From: Catenulispora pinisilvae
Lineage (GTDB): Bacteria; Actinomycetota; Actinomycetes; Streptomycetales; Catenulisporaceae
Assembly (NCBI RefSeq): GCF_015356865.1
Contig: NZ_JAAFZA010000013.1
Span: 26,849-90,848, forward strand
Length of the DNA stretch: 64,000 nucleotides
Direction: 5' to 3'
In this document: piece by piece, positions 1-7,746 of the stretch
Layout: each line of letters begins with the position of its first letter
Position numbering within the stretch: the first letter of the stretch is position 1
The notes under the pieces: generated by a model
Database searches by the model: none
What the model saw: only the letters and a program-made list of their open reading frames with translations
What the model was told of the DNA's origin: nothing
Made by a program: the position numbers and the translations under genes

Positions 1-359
1 CGGTCGGCGAGGACGCCGGGAACCTGGTCCCGGACAGCTTCTTCGACTGGCCGCTGCGCCCGGGCTTCGCCGAGCACCTGCCGGAACTGGTGACCGGGGC
101 CTACCTCGAAGGGCTGCGAGCGGCCGGGTGGAAGGGCGATCCGCGGCTGCCCGTGCTCGGCATCCGCGCTTCGGCGGTGAAGTACGACTGGATGATGCCG
201 TGGTGTCTGCGGGCGGCCCGGGACGATCTCCATCGGGCTTATGGCACCGGGGAGGCCGTCGACCCCGATGCCCGCTATGAGGCCCGCGCCGCCGGTCTGG
301 CGATCTGTGCGCGCTGGGCTGATGAGGCCGTTGAACTGGCCGACTCGCTGGGACTGTAA
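1..359 (+). CDS. Phosphotransferase (APH-type) family protein, C-terminal part
   Basis: The reading frame is open from the left edge (first full codon at base 3) and stops at TAA 357-359, so only the last ~118 residues are present and the start lies outside the window. The visible part (for example AYLEGLRAAGWKGDPRL, then an Ala-rich helix and YDWMMPW) resembles the C-terminal helical lobe of actinobacterial aminoglycoside-phosphotransferase-like kinases. In these, a GLR.AGW.GDP.L segment follows the catalytic core. The Brenner and DFG motifs would be upstream and cannot be checked. Substrate unknown. It converges on the N-acetyltransferase gene with a 31-base gap. An internal GTG at 90 is unlikely to be the real start because the frame stays coding-like upstream. 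Confidence 0.7.
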   Translation, partial: VGEDAGNLVPDSFFDWPLRPGFAEHLPELVTGAYLEGLRAAGWKGDPRLPVLGIRASAVKYDWMMPWCLRAARDDLHRAYGTGEAVDPDARYEARAAGLAICARWADEAVELADSLGL

Positions 360-390
360 GCCTTTCAGGGCTTCAGGCTTTAGTCGGGCG

Positions 391-1188
391 CTAGCTCTTC
401 GGGTCCGGCGCGATGATGCCGAACTCCTCGGCCAGTACCGTCCGCACCTCGGCGTCGTCGGCGAGTTCGCGCTTCACAGCGGTGCCGTCCGCCTCGGCGA
501 CGGTGAAGGTGCGGGCGTCCAGCTTCAGTTGCCGGTCCGGGAACGTCCGGCAGACGTAGACCCGGGAACTGAATGGCGAGCGCGGGCTGCTGGCGATGTA
601 GTAGTTGATGACCTCGAAGTCCGGGGCGTAGAACGGCTCGACCGTGAACGAGTACTGGTCCTTCCACTCACCGTCCAGGAACGCCCGCAGGATCCGCTGC
701 TCCAGTGGGCCCTCGCCATGGGTGATGCCCAACTGATGCCGGCGTGGCTGGTCGTCGATCTCGCGCTGGAACAGCCCTATCGGGTCGAGCAGTGCGCCCT
801 CGCTGCCGAATCCGACGTCGGTGACGTAGCGGTTCGAGTCCTCGGGTGCCTCGACGAGCAGCAGCATGTGGGTGCGCGGCCGCAGGTCGCCGGGCTTGGC
901 GCCGACCAGCACCCGGCCGGCCAGCAGTGTGATCTTGAAGCCGAGGGCGCGCAGGGCGGCGGCGTAGAGCGTGTTGTGCTCGTAGCAGTACCCGCCGCGG
1001 GTGGTGTCCAGGACCAGCTTGGCCATCAGATCGTCCAGGGCCAGGGACGGGACGACGCCGCGGGCCGGGTCCAGGTTCTCGAACGGGATCGCGTAGATGT
1101 GCGCGCGCTGGAGGGCGGCGAGCGTGTCGGCGTTCGGAGTGCGGTCGCCGGTGTAGCCGATGCGGGCGAGATAGGCGTCGAGGTCCAC
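391..1188 (-). CDS. nat: Arylamine N-acetyltransferase
   Basis: A 265-residue cytosolic enzyme that transfers acetyl (or propionyl) groups from CoA to arylamines or hydrazines by a ping-pong mechanism. The catalytic triad is complete: Cys68 in RGGYCYEHN, His107 in RTHMLL and Asp124 in YVTDVGFG. These lie at nearly the same positions as in mycobacterial NAT (70/110/127). The N-terminal AIPFENLD motif is also typical. Length matches the family. The ATG start gives a normal N-terminus, MDLDAYLARIGY. It stands alone on the minus strand downstream of the ribosome-protection gene, ~98 bases away and separated from it by a short tandem repeat. In actinomycetes these enzymes act in xenobiotic detoxification or amide synthesis; nothing nearby specifies a pathway. 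Confidence 0.95.
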   Translation of the reverse strand: MDLDAYLARIGYTGDRTPNADTLAALQRAHIYAIPFENLDPARGVVPSLALDDLMAKLVLDTTRGGYCYEHNTLYAAALRALGFKITLLAGRVLVGAKPGDLRPRTHMLLLVEAPEDSNRYVTDVGFGSEGALLDPIGLFQREIDDQPRRHQLGITHGEGPLEQRILRAFLDGEWKDQYSFTVEPFYAPDFEVINYYIASSPRSPFSSRVYVCRTFPDRQLKLDARTFTVAEADGTAVKRELADDAEVRTVLAEEFGIIAPDPKS

Positions 1189-1251
1189 GACCCCACGCTA
1201 CCCGCGCCGCCGCGGTTGGGCGGCGACGGCGCGGATCACGGCCACAGGTCG

Positions 1252-1291
1252 CGTTGCTACAGGCCCCGTTGCTACAGGCCCCGTTGTTACA
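1252..1291. repeat. 15-bp tandem repeat, 2.7 copies
   Basis: The unit CGTTGCTACAGGCCC occurs at 1252-1266 and 1267-1281, followed by a partial third copy with one change (CGTTGTTACA). The third copy contains the stop codon (TAA on the minus strand, 1287-1289) of the ribosome-protection gene, so the repeat covers the end of that gene and its 3' flank. Confidence 0.8.
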
Positions 1292-3191
1292 TACCGCGTT
1301 GCACGCGCATCAGGTACTCCTTGCGATCCAAAGGGTTCGCGTCCCAGCGGGCCCGCTCCGGCACCTCGCCCCCGCTGACCGGCGCGAAGTGGTCGAAGGC
1401 TGATTCCAATACGCCTTCACCACTGGTGAGCCCGGGGATCCGCTGACCGAGTGCGTGCACCCGCGCGGCCGGTACCAGTCCTTCCAATACAGCGGTCTCA
1501 CCGGTCACCGTCGTCGACCCCGGCACCGCGCGGAACGTCGCCAGGACCGGGAGCACCGTTCTCAGCAAGGCGCTCGGTGCCTCCAGACGGAACCGGTGCA
1601 TCGGTTCGCAGACCTCGGTTCCGGCCTTCGCGAGGGCTTCCATCAGGACCAGCGGCGTCAGCATGCGGAAGTCGCCGGCCGTGCTCGACATGGCTTTGGA
1701 GAAGGTGCCGTGACTGTGGCTCTGGCGCGGCCAGTAGCCGCTTCGGGTCAGCGTCACCGCCGCGTCCGGGATCTGCCAGCCGTGCAGTCCCGAGCCGAGC
1801 GTCGTGTGCACCGTCTCCTCGATCGCGGTGAGGAACGCCGGGATCAGCGAGCCGAGCTCGATCTCCAGCCCGAACGACACGCCCGAACCGATCGGCGCCG
1901 GGCCGATCCGCAGCCCGACCGTGGCCAGGAACGGGTTGTCGCCGAGCTTGATCACGTCCAGGCCCTCGCCGACGCCGAGTACCCGCTCGACGCAGATCGG
2001 CGTGGTCTCGTGGAAGTCCACCGCGACGCCGTACTCCTCGGCGAGCGTGGTCTGGATGACCTCCTTCTGGACCTCGCCGTAGAGCGACAGCGAGGTCTCG
2101 GACCGGGCCTTGTCGTAGCGCAGGCCGATCAGCGGATCCTGCTCGGCGAGCTGCGTCAGCGCGGCGAACATCGGGCCGCGCTCATTCTTGTCGCGAGCCG
2201 CGACCACGGTTTCCAGGGTCGGCGGTGCGAAGTAGGCCTCGGCCGTCTTCTCCGATCCGCTGCCGCCGCGCGCACCGAGCCGATCGCCGATCCGCACCTT
2301 GTCCAGACCCCGGACGACACCGATCTGCCCGGCGCTGACGACGTCGGTCGGCACCGGTGCGCCGTCCTCGGCGGACAACACCGAGATCCCGGTGACCCGG
2401 CCGCTGGGCAGTCGGTCGCGCGTCTTGAGCGCTCCGGTGAACATGCGCACATACGCGATCCGCTCGCCGGTTGCTCCCCGCTCGACCTTGAACACCCGGC
2501 CCGAGGCCTTTCCGGTGCCGCCTTCGGTGGAGCGCGGCAACAGGTATCCGAGCCCTGCCATCAGCTCCGGGATCCCGGAGCCGGTGATCGCGGAACCGAA
2601 GTAGACCGGAAACACGGTGCCCCGCCGACTGTCCTCGGCCAGCTTCCGCCACAGCTTCAGCCGCCGCAGCTCCGGCACGTCGGAGACGAACCGCGCCGCG
2701 CGCGTCCCGGCGTCGGCGACGCCGCCGAGCGGGAACGCGGCCGGCGCCAGCCTCGCCTCGATCTCGGCGAGCACCCGCGCCGGATCGGCCCCGGCCCGGT
2801 CCACCTTGTTGACGAACAACACCGTGGGCAGCCCGAGCCGCCGGATCGCCCGCATCAGGACCCTGGTCTGGGCCTGGACGCCCTCGACCGCGGACACCAC
2901 CAGCACCACGCCGTCCAGCACCCCGAGGGTGCGTTCCACCTCGGCGATGAAGTCCGGGTGCCCTGGCGTGTCGACCAGGTTCACGCCCGTCCCGCCCAGC
3001 GGGAACGCCGTGACGGCGGCCTTGATGGTGATGCCCCGGCGGCGCTCCAGCTCCAGGCTGTCGGTCCGGGTGGTACCCCGGTCCACGCTGCCGATCTCGT
3101 CGATGACCCCGGCGGCGTGCAGCAGCCGCTCGGTCAGGGAGGTCTTACCGGCGTCGACGTGCGCCAGGATCCCCAAATTCAGATACCGCAC
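1287..3191 (-). CDS. TetM/OtrA-type ribosomal protection GTPase
   Basis: A 634-residue EF-G-like translational GTPase that would bind the ribosome and release tetracycline-type drugs. GTPase motifs are complete: G1 AHVDAGKT (10-17), G2 RGTTRTDS with RRRGITIK, G3 DTPGH (74-78), G4 NKVD (128-131). EF-G domains II-V follow, and the length fits Tet(M)/OtrA. I chose the GTG at 3191 because homologues begin directly at (M)RYLNLGILAHVDAGKT, and a GAAGGA site (3203-3208 on the minus strand) lies 11 bases upstream. An in-frame ATG at 3302 would add a 37-residue Arg/Cys-rich tail unlike the family. A self-resistance role is possible, but no antibiotic cluster is visible. A possible overlapping leader ORF precedes it. 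Confidence 0.9.
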   Translation of the reverse strand: MRYLNLGILAHVDAGKTSLTERLLHAAGVIDEIGSVDRGTTRTDSLELERRRGITIKAAVTAFPLGGTGVNLVDTPGHPDFIAEVERTLGVLDGVVLVVSAVEGVQAQTRVLMRAIRRLGLPTVLFVNKVDRAGADPARVLAEIEARLAPAAFPLGGVADAGTRAARFVSDVPELRRLKLWRKLAEDSRRGTVFPVYFGSAITGSGIPELMAGLGYLLPRSTEGGTGKASGRVFKVERGATGERIAYVRMFTGALKTRDRLPSGRVTGISVLSAEDGAPVPTDVVSAGQIGVVRGLDKVRIGDRLGARGGSGSEKTAEAYFAPPTLETVVAARDKNERGPMFAALTQLAEQDPLIGLRYDKARSETSLSLYGEVQKEVIQTTLAEEYGVAVDFHETTPICVERVLGVGEGLDVIKLGDNPFLATVGLRIGPAPIGSGVSFGLEIELGSLIPAFLTAIEETVHTTLGSGLHGWQIPDAAVTLTRSGYWPRQSHSHGTFSKAMSSTAGDFRMLTPLVLMEALAKAGTEVCEPMHRFRLEAPSALLRTVLPVLATFRAVPGSTTVTGETAVLEGLVPAARVHALGQRIPGLTSGEGVLESAFDHFAPVSGGEVPERARWDANPLDRKEYLMRVQRGM

Positions 3192-3255
3192 CGGTGATTG
3201 CGTCCTTCGCGTCGGCAGACATGACCTGGGTGGGCACGAAAGCCGAGCGACGCAT
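3145..3255 (-). CDS. Possible leader ORF overlapping the ribosomal protection gene
   Basis: A 36-codon ORF starts at ATG 3255 with a good ribosome binding site (AGAGGA, 3263-3268, 7 bases upstream) and ends with TAA at 3145, inside the first 50 bases of the GTPase gene in another frame. Its peptide begins MRRSAFVPTQVMS and ends in four arginines. The main gene has a GTG start and a long RBS spacing, so translation of this ORF would run across its start region. Tet(M)-type genes are known to be controlled by short leader peptides and attenuation; that this one works that way is inference. Confidence 0.35.
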   Translation of the reverse strand: MRRSAFVPTQVMSADAKDAITGAVSEFGDPGARRRR

Positions 3256-3274
3256 GCGCGGTTCCTCTTCTGTC

Positions 3275-3316
3275 GGGGATGCGGACGGCCCCAGTGCAAC
3301 ATCGCGGGGCCGCGTC
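3275..3316 (-). promoter_or_regulatory. GC-rich hairpin in the leader of the ribosomal protection gene
   Basis: Read on the minus strand, GCGGAC.GC.GGCCCC pairs with GGGGCC.GTCCGC around a 13-base loop. This gives a 12-bp stem with a small bulge just upstream of the leader ORF. It could be an attenuator, or the end of an unrelated transcript. Confidence 0.4.
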
Positions 3317-3333
3317 CGCAACCGGTTTAAAGG

Positions 3334-4077
3334 TCACACGACGTTGCGATAGTGCGTGGTCACCCGATGCCGGTCGTCGACGACGTGGAACGCCAGCGCC
3401 GGCGGCTGGTCCAGGTGCACCGGCCGATCGCCTTCCCAGGGCAGCGGGATAGTGGACACCACCCCCGGCGCGACCAGCAGCGGCAGCCCGGCGAAGCGGG
3501 TGGCGGCCGCGGTGTGCGCGTGCCCGGCCAGGAAGGCGACGACGTTCGGCCGGTCGCCGACCACGCCGGCCAGCCGGTCCTCGCCGAACTGCCGGATCCG
3601 GTCGACGAACGGCGCGTTCAGCTCGACCGGCGGGTGGTGGAAGCCGATCAGGACCGGGACGTCGTCCGGGGTCGCGTCCAACTCCGCGGCCAGCCAGCGC
3701 AGCGTCGTGTCGGCCAGGTAGCCGTCGTCCTGGCGCGGGATCGAGGAGTCGCAGAGGGCGAGGACGAACCGCTCGGTCCGGTGCACCTGGTTGACCGGCT
3801 CGGTCGAGGGCGGGACGCCGAGCAGCGTGCGCCGGAACGCCTCCCGGTCGTCGTGGTTCCCGGGGCAGACCAGCAGCGGGTGCCGGGTCGCCGCGGCCTC
3901 GCGGGCACTGGCGTATTCGGCGTCCAGACCGTGATCGGCGATGTCCCCGGTGAGCACGACCAGGTCCAGGTCGGCGGGCAGGGCGTCGAGGTGGTCGAAG
4001 ACCCGGCGGGTGCGCTCGGCGGCGCGGGGTTCGGAGTCGATGTGGATATCGCTGACGTGTGCGATGACGACTGGCAT
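3334..4077 (-). CDS. Metallophosphoesterase (CpdA-like)
   Basis: A 247-residue cytosolic calcineurin-like phosphoesterase. All metal-binding motifs are present: D10-x-H12 (VSDIH), D45 in TGDIAD, N74-H75 in GNHD, H147 in FHHPP, and H186-x-H188 in GHAH. This layout is that of class III cyclic-nucleotide phosphodiesterases (CpdA/Rv0805 group), which hydrolyse cAMP and other phosphodiesters. Substrate cannot be read from sequence. The ATG start yields MPVVIAHVSDIH, the standard N-terminus. It is a single gene between two hairpins and the ribosome-protection gene leader, with no operon partner. Confidence 0.88.
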   Translation of the reverse strand: MPVVIAHVSDIHIDSEPRAAERTRRVFDHLDALPADLDLVVLTGDIADHGLDAEYASAREAAATRHPLLVCPGNHDDREAFRRTLLGVPPSTEPVNQVHRTERFVLALCDSSIPRQDDGYLADTTLRWLAAELDATPDDVPVLIGFHHPPVELNAPFVDRIRQFGEDRLAGVVGDRPNVVAFLAGHAHTAAATRFAGLPLLVAPGVVSTIPLPWEGDRPVHLDQPPALAFHVVDDRHRVTTHYRNVV

Positions 4078-4095
4078 GGGTCGAGCGTAGACAGC

Positions 4096-4127
4096 CGGCG
4101 CTCTGGGCGGCGTTCGCCAGAGCGCCG
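4096..4127. terminator. Hairpin downstream of the ABC operon
   Basis: CGGCGCTCTGG (4096-4106) pairs perfectly with CCAGAGCGCCG (4117-4127), an 11-bp stem with a 10-base loop. It lies between the end of the leftward ABC permease gene and the promoter side of the phosphoesterase gene. Confidence 0.6.
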
Positions 4128-4139
4128 ACTGCTGTCAGC

Positions 4140-4179
4140 GGACCACCGTCGGCCGGCTGCTGTCAGCCGACGGTGGTCC
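4140..4179 (-). terminator. 14-bp hairpin with the permease stop codon in its loop
   Basis: GGACCACCGTCGGC (4140-4153) is the exact reverse complement of GCCGACGGTGGTCC (4166-4179). The 12-base loop contains the TGA stop (4163-4165) of the ABC permease gene. With the next hairpin at 4096-4127 it forms a tandem terminator or 3'-end stabiliser for the GntR-ABC transcript. No U-tract follows, as is common in GC-rich actinobacteria. Confidence 0.6.
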
Positions 4180-5137
4180 GGGTGTGCCGCACGCACCACC
4201 AGGCGACGGCCAGGGCGATCACGAACAGCCCGAGGTTCATGCCGTTCTCGATGAGGTGGAAGGTGCCCATCCGGCCGGCCGGTTGGAACTTGACCAGATT
4301 GCCGACGATGCCGTGCTGGTGCAGGCAGGCGTTCATGTCGTCCGCGGACCCGCACCAGGTGTCCATCACCTGCATCGGTGAGTGTGTACCGCCGTGGGCG
4401 TCCACGAAGGGGACGCTTCCCGAGTTGATGCCCATGTCGTTCGATAACGTGAACACCGGCGGGCCCGAGCGGTCCCGTTTGGCGAGCTGGTATGGCTTCA
4501 TCACCGTCACCGCGGTCATGAACCGCGGCCGCAGCTGCACCATCCCCACCATGCGCACGATCCACAGCCCGCCGACCACCGCGATCGCCGCGAGCACGCG
4601 CCGGGTCGCGGCGCCGGCCGCGATGCCCACCGCGAGCCAGGCCAGTCCCAACGTGAGCGGCAGCCAGCCGCCGGCCTGGAACTGCGTGCCCTCGAAAAGG
4701 CTCTCTGAGGTGTAGGCGTGGTACTGGTATGCCAGGTGTTCCGACTCGGCGGCCAGGACCGTGCCCATCGCCGCGATCAGCATGACCATCACGGTGGTCT
4801 TGCCGGCCAGCCACTTGCCCCGGCTCACGTCCTGCGACCAGGCCAGCGGCAGCGTGCGCTGTTCGAACTCGCGGGCCAGCAACGGGACGCCCCAGAACAC
4901 CGCGACCAGCACCGGCAGGAAGACAAGCGAGTTCATCAGGTAGGTGGCGTGCGAGGGGACGGCCTCGGTGTTCTTGCGCTGACACTGCTCCGCTGTCTCG
5001 GTCAGGCACTTCGCGGCCATCGACCCGAGATCGGACGCGGTGATCGCCATCAGGACGAAGAAGATCACGGTGATCGCGGCACTGATCACGATCGGCCAGC
5101 GGTGCTGGCGCCAGGTCAGCCAGATCAGGCCCTTCAC
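4163..5137 (-). CDS. ABC transporter permease
   Basis: A 324-residue integral membrane protein with about six hydrophobic segments. The first is near residues 15-35, the next after a large external loop at ~85-105, and the last ends just before the C-terminus. It should be the membrane partner of the ATPase encoded immediately upstream. The GTG start at 5137 overlaps the ATPase stop (GTGA, 5134-5137), with GGAGGAG just upstream, indicating translational coupling. The operon order GntR-ATPase-permease is that of YtrA-type antibiotic or cell-envelope-stress exporters. The long loop after the first helix also fits ABC-2 type permeases. Substrate unknown. The stop codon lies in a perfect hairpin loop. 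Confidence 0.85.
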   Translation of the reverse strand: MKGLIWLTWRQHRWPIVISAAITVIFFVLMAITASDLGSMAAKCLTETAEQCQRKNTEAVPSHATYLMNSLVFLPVLVAVFWGVPLLAREFEQRTLPLAWSQDVSRGKWLAGKTTVMVMLIAAMGTVLAAESEHLAYQYHAYTSESLFEGTQFQAGGWLPLTLGLAWLAVGIAAGAATRRVLAAIAVVGGLWIVRMVGMVQLRPRFMTAVTVMKPYQLAKRDRSGPPVFTLSNDMGINSGSVPFVDAHGGTHSPMQVMDTWCGSADDMNACLHQHGIVGNLVKFQPAGRMGTFHLIENGMNLGLFVIALAVAWWCVRHTRTTVG

Positions 5138-5979
5138 AGCTCCTCCCCGAGACTGCGATTCGGCTTCAGATAGGCGAGTACCAGATCCTCCAAGGTCACC
5201 GGCAGCGCCTGCCACGGTTCCGCCACCGGGGTGTCCGCGCCGAGCAGAGTGCGGATCACGAACGTCGACTGCCGCTCGGTGTACTGCGTCTGCACCACCT
5301 CGCCATCGATCGGCGGGGTGTCGGCGCGCGGGCCGGTCAGCCGCGTGTGCTGGGCCAGCAGTTCCTCGACATCCCCGTCGAGCCTGCTGTGCCCCTGGCT
5401 GAGCAGCAGCAGGTGGTCGCCGACATCGGCCAGCTCGGCCACCACGTGGGTGGACAGCACCACGGTCATGTCGCTCTCGGCCACCTCGGCGAGCAGTTCG
5501 CCGATGACGTCGCGGCGGGCGACCGGGTCCAAGTCGGCCAGCGGCTCGTCGAGCAGCAGGACCGAGGGCCGGGCGCCGAGCGCCACGGCCATCGCGACCT
5601 GTGTCTGCTGGCCGCCGGAGAGCTTGCCGCAGGGCCGGTCCAGCGGGATGTCGAAACGGCTCAGCCAGGTCAGGGCCCGTTGTTGGTCCCAGGTCCGGTT
5701 CAGGTGCCGGCCGAAGGCCAGCATCTCGGCCACCCTGAACGAGCGGTAGAGCGGCTTCTCCTGGGACAGCAGGACCACGCGGCCGTTGACGTGGATCTCG
5801 CCCTGGCTGGCCGGCAGGATCCCGGCGGCGATCGACATCAGCGTCGACTTGCCCGCGCCGTTCGCGCCGACCAGCGCGATGACCTTGTTGGCGGGCAGGG
5901 AGACGCTGAAGTCCTTCAGCGCCCACAGTTTTCGATATTGCTTCCCGAGACTTCGGGTCTCTATGGCGACCTCGGTCAT
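5134..5979 (-). CDS. ABC transporter ATP-binding protein
   Basis: A 281-residue ATPase powering the permease encoded downstream. Walker A is GANGAGKST (38-46), the signature LSGGQ (120-124) and Walker B VLLLDEP with D144/E145, followed by the D-loop LADLD and a switch His in LSTHVV. The ~60 residues after the nucleotide-binding domain form a C-terminal extension, as in BcrA/YtrB-like export ATPases. The ATG at 5979 overlaps the GntR gene stop by four bases. This makes it the middle gene of a tightly coupled three-gene operon, probably repressed by that GntR protein and derepressed by an envelope-active compound (inference). Confidence 0.93.
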   Translation of the reverse strand: MTEVAIETRSLGKQYRKLWALKDFSVSLPANKVIALVGANGAGKSTLMSIAAGILPASQGEIHVNGRVVLLSQEKPLYRSFRVAEMLAFGRHLNRTWDQQRALTWLSRFDIPLDRPCGKLSGGQQTQVAMAVALGARPSVLLLDEPLADLDPVARRDVIGELLAEVAESDMTVVLSTHVVAELADVGDHLLLLSQGHSRLDGDVEELLAQHTRLTGPRADTPPIDGEVVQTQYTERQSTFVIRTLLGADTPVAEPWQALPVTLEDLVLAYLKPNRSLGEEL

Positions 5980-6446
5980 GGCCGCGCTCCGCTTTCGGAG
6001 CTCTGCGGGCCGGCTGCGCCCGCGGACTGGGCCGCCCGCGCCGCGCGCTGCTCAGCCGTCAGCTCCCCCGGCGGCTCCGCGAGCACCGAGTTCATCAGGG
6101 CCCGTAGGTCGTCGTCCTCCAGGCCGGCGGTCCGGGCGTCGCCGACCCAGGTGGTCAGGCGGCCGCGCAGTTCGCCCATCACCGCCGGGCCGACGGTGCC
6201 GCCGAGCGTGCCGGAGACGTAGGTGCCGGCGCCCTGCCGGGCCTCGACCAGACCGGAGAGCTCCAGCTCCCGGTAGGCCTTGAGCACGGTCGCGGCGTTG
6301 ACGGCGCAGGAGGTCACGACCTCCCGGACCGTGGGCAGCTTGTCGCCGGGATGCAGCAGTCCGAGCCGTAGGGCTTCGCGGACCTGCTGCACCAGTTGTG
6401 CGTAGGCCGGGACGCTGCCGGCCCGGTCGACATGAAAATAGATCAT
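5976..6446 (-). CDS. GntR-family regulator (YtrA subfamily)
   Basis: A 156-residue repressor. Residues 1-75 form the GntR winged helix, with the typical PAYAQLVQQVREAL start and DKLPTVREV followed by VNAATVLKAYRELE. The C-terminal part is short (~75 residues) and lacks the FadR, UTRA or aminotransferase domains, which defines the YtrA subfamily. Such proteins autoregulate and control the ABC genes in their own operon, here coupled by a four-base overlap. An AT-richer stretch upstream (6480-6505) with TAGAACACTAGT may hold the promoter and operator. Confidence 0.9.
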   Translation of the reverse strand: MIYFHVDRAGSVPAYAQLVQQVREALRLGLLHPGDKLPTVREVVTSCAVNAATVLKAYRELELSGLVEARQGAGTYVSGTLGGTVGPAVMGELRGRLTTWVGDARTAGLEDDDLRALMNSVLAEPPGELTAEQRAARAAQSAGAAGPQSSESGARP

Positions 6447-6535
6447 GGAAAGGCTCCCGTCGCGGTAGCGGACGGGAGTAATTGTTGCGGTTAACTAGAA
6501 CACTAGTCAACCATCACGATGGCCGGGGCGTCTGA

Positions 6536-7576
6536 TCAGGCCAGCGTCGCGACGTCGATGACGAACCGGTAGCGCACGTCCGAGGCCAGCACCCGCTCGT
6601 AGGCCTCGTTGATCTGCTCCGCCGCGATCACCTCGACCTCGGCGCCGATCCCGTGCTCGCCGCAGAAGTCGAGCATCTGCTGGGTCTCGGCGATCCCGCC
6701 GATCAGCGAGCCGGTCAGGATCCGCTGACGGTTCAGCAGCCGCAGGTGCATGCCGCTCTCCTCCGGGGCGGCACCGACGTTGACCATCACGCCGCCGACG
6801 GTGAGCATCGAGAGGTAGGAGTCCATCGGCAGCGGCGCGCTGACCGTGCTCAGGATCAGGTCGAAGGCGCCCGCCAGCTCCTGGAACGTCGCCGGGTCGC
6901 CGGTCGCGCGGTAGTCGACGGCGCCGAGCGCGAGGCCGGCTTCCTTCTTCGACAGGGTCTGGGACAGGACGGTCACCTCGGCGCCGAGCGCGTGGGCGAT
7001 CTTCACGGCGATGTGGCCGAGCCCGCCGAGGCCGACCACCGCGACCTTCTTGCCCGGACCCACGCCCCAGCGGCGCAGCGGGGCGTAGGTGGTGATTCCG
7101 GCGCACAGCAGCGGCGCGGCGGTGTCCAGCGGGAGTGCGTCCGGGACGTGCAGCACGAAGCGGTCGGTCACCACGATCTGCGTGGCGTAGCCGCCCTGGG
7201 TGACGGTGCCGTCGACGTCGGTGTCGCCGTAGGTCCAGATCGCCTTGACCGAGCAGTACTGCTCCTGGCCGCGCAGGCAGGCGTCGCACTTCCCGCACGA
7301 GCCGACCAGACAGCCGACGCCGACCCGGTCGCCGGCCGCGAACCGCGTCACCTCGGCGCCGACCGCCGCCACCACGCCGGTGATCTCGTGGCCCGGCGCG
7401 AGCGGGTAGGGGCACGGGCCCCAGTCGCCGCGGACCTCGTGGATGTCCGAGTGGCAGATGCCGGTGTACTTGATGTCGATCAGCACGTCGCGCGGCCCGA
7501 CCTCGCGGCGCTCGATGATGATCGGCTGGAGCGGGGCGGTCGCGGAGACGGCGGCGAAGGCGTTGACTGGGGGCAC
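6536..7576 (-). CDS. Zinc-dependent NAD(P)-alcohol dehydrogenase (CAD-like)
   Basis: A 346-residue medium-chain dehydrogenase. Catalytic zinc ligands are Cys41 (GICHSD), His63-Glu64 (GHE) and Cys158. The structural zinc site is Cys94/97/100/108. The Rossmann motif is GLGGLG (182-187). The CHSDIH and APGHEITG motifs and the length place it with cinnamyl-alcohol/YahK-like dehydrogenases, which reduce a wide range of aldehydes with NADPH. The physiological substrate is unknown. It is monocistronic: the GntR operon lies downstream in the same direction, and a divergent lipoprotein gene lies upstream. Confidence 0.92.
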   Translation of the reverse strand: MPPVNAFAAVSATAPLQPIIIERREVGPRDVLIDIKYTGICHSDIHEVRGDWGPCPYPLAPGHEITGVVAAVGAEVTRFAAGDRVGVGCLVGSCGKCDACLRGQEQYCSVKAIWTYGDTDVDGTVTQGGYATQIVVTDRFVLHVPDALPLDTAAPLLCAGITTYAPLRRWGVGPGKKVAVVGLGGLGHIAVKIAHALGAEVTVLSQTLSKKEAGLALGAVDYRATGDPATFQELAGAFDLILSTVSAPLPMDSYLSMLTVGGVMVNVGAAPEESGMHLRLLNRQRILTGSLIGGIAETQQMLDFCGEHGIGAEVEVIAAEQINEAYERVLASDVRYRFVIDVATLA

Positions 7577-7746
7577 GCGATCATCAAACAGCCAGATCGG
7601 CGGCGTGCGCCATTCGTGCCGTGTGTGACCGGTCGGCTACGGCCGCGTGGCTGGTGGGAGGCGGTTTCGGTGACCGGGCGGCGACAAGCCCCTGATGCGG
7701 TCGGCCAGCCGCTAGCATCGCGGTGTCGGGAGTCGGAGGTGCGGTT

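Noticed and set aside
3192..3302. N-terminal extension of the ribosomal protection GTPase to an ATG at 3302
   Set aside because: The extension is Arg/Cys/Pro-rich and unlike Tet(M)/OtrA proteins, which begin at (M)xxLNIGILAHVDAGKT. GTG 3191 has a usable ribosome site.
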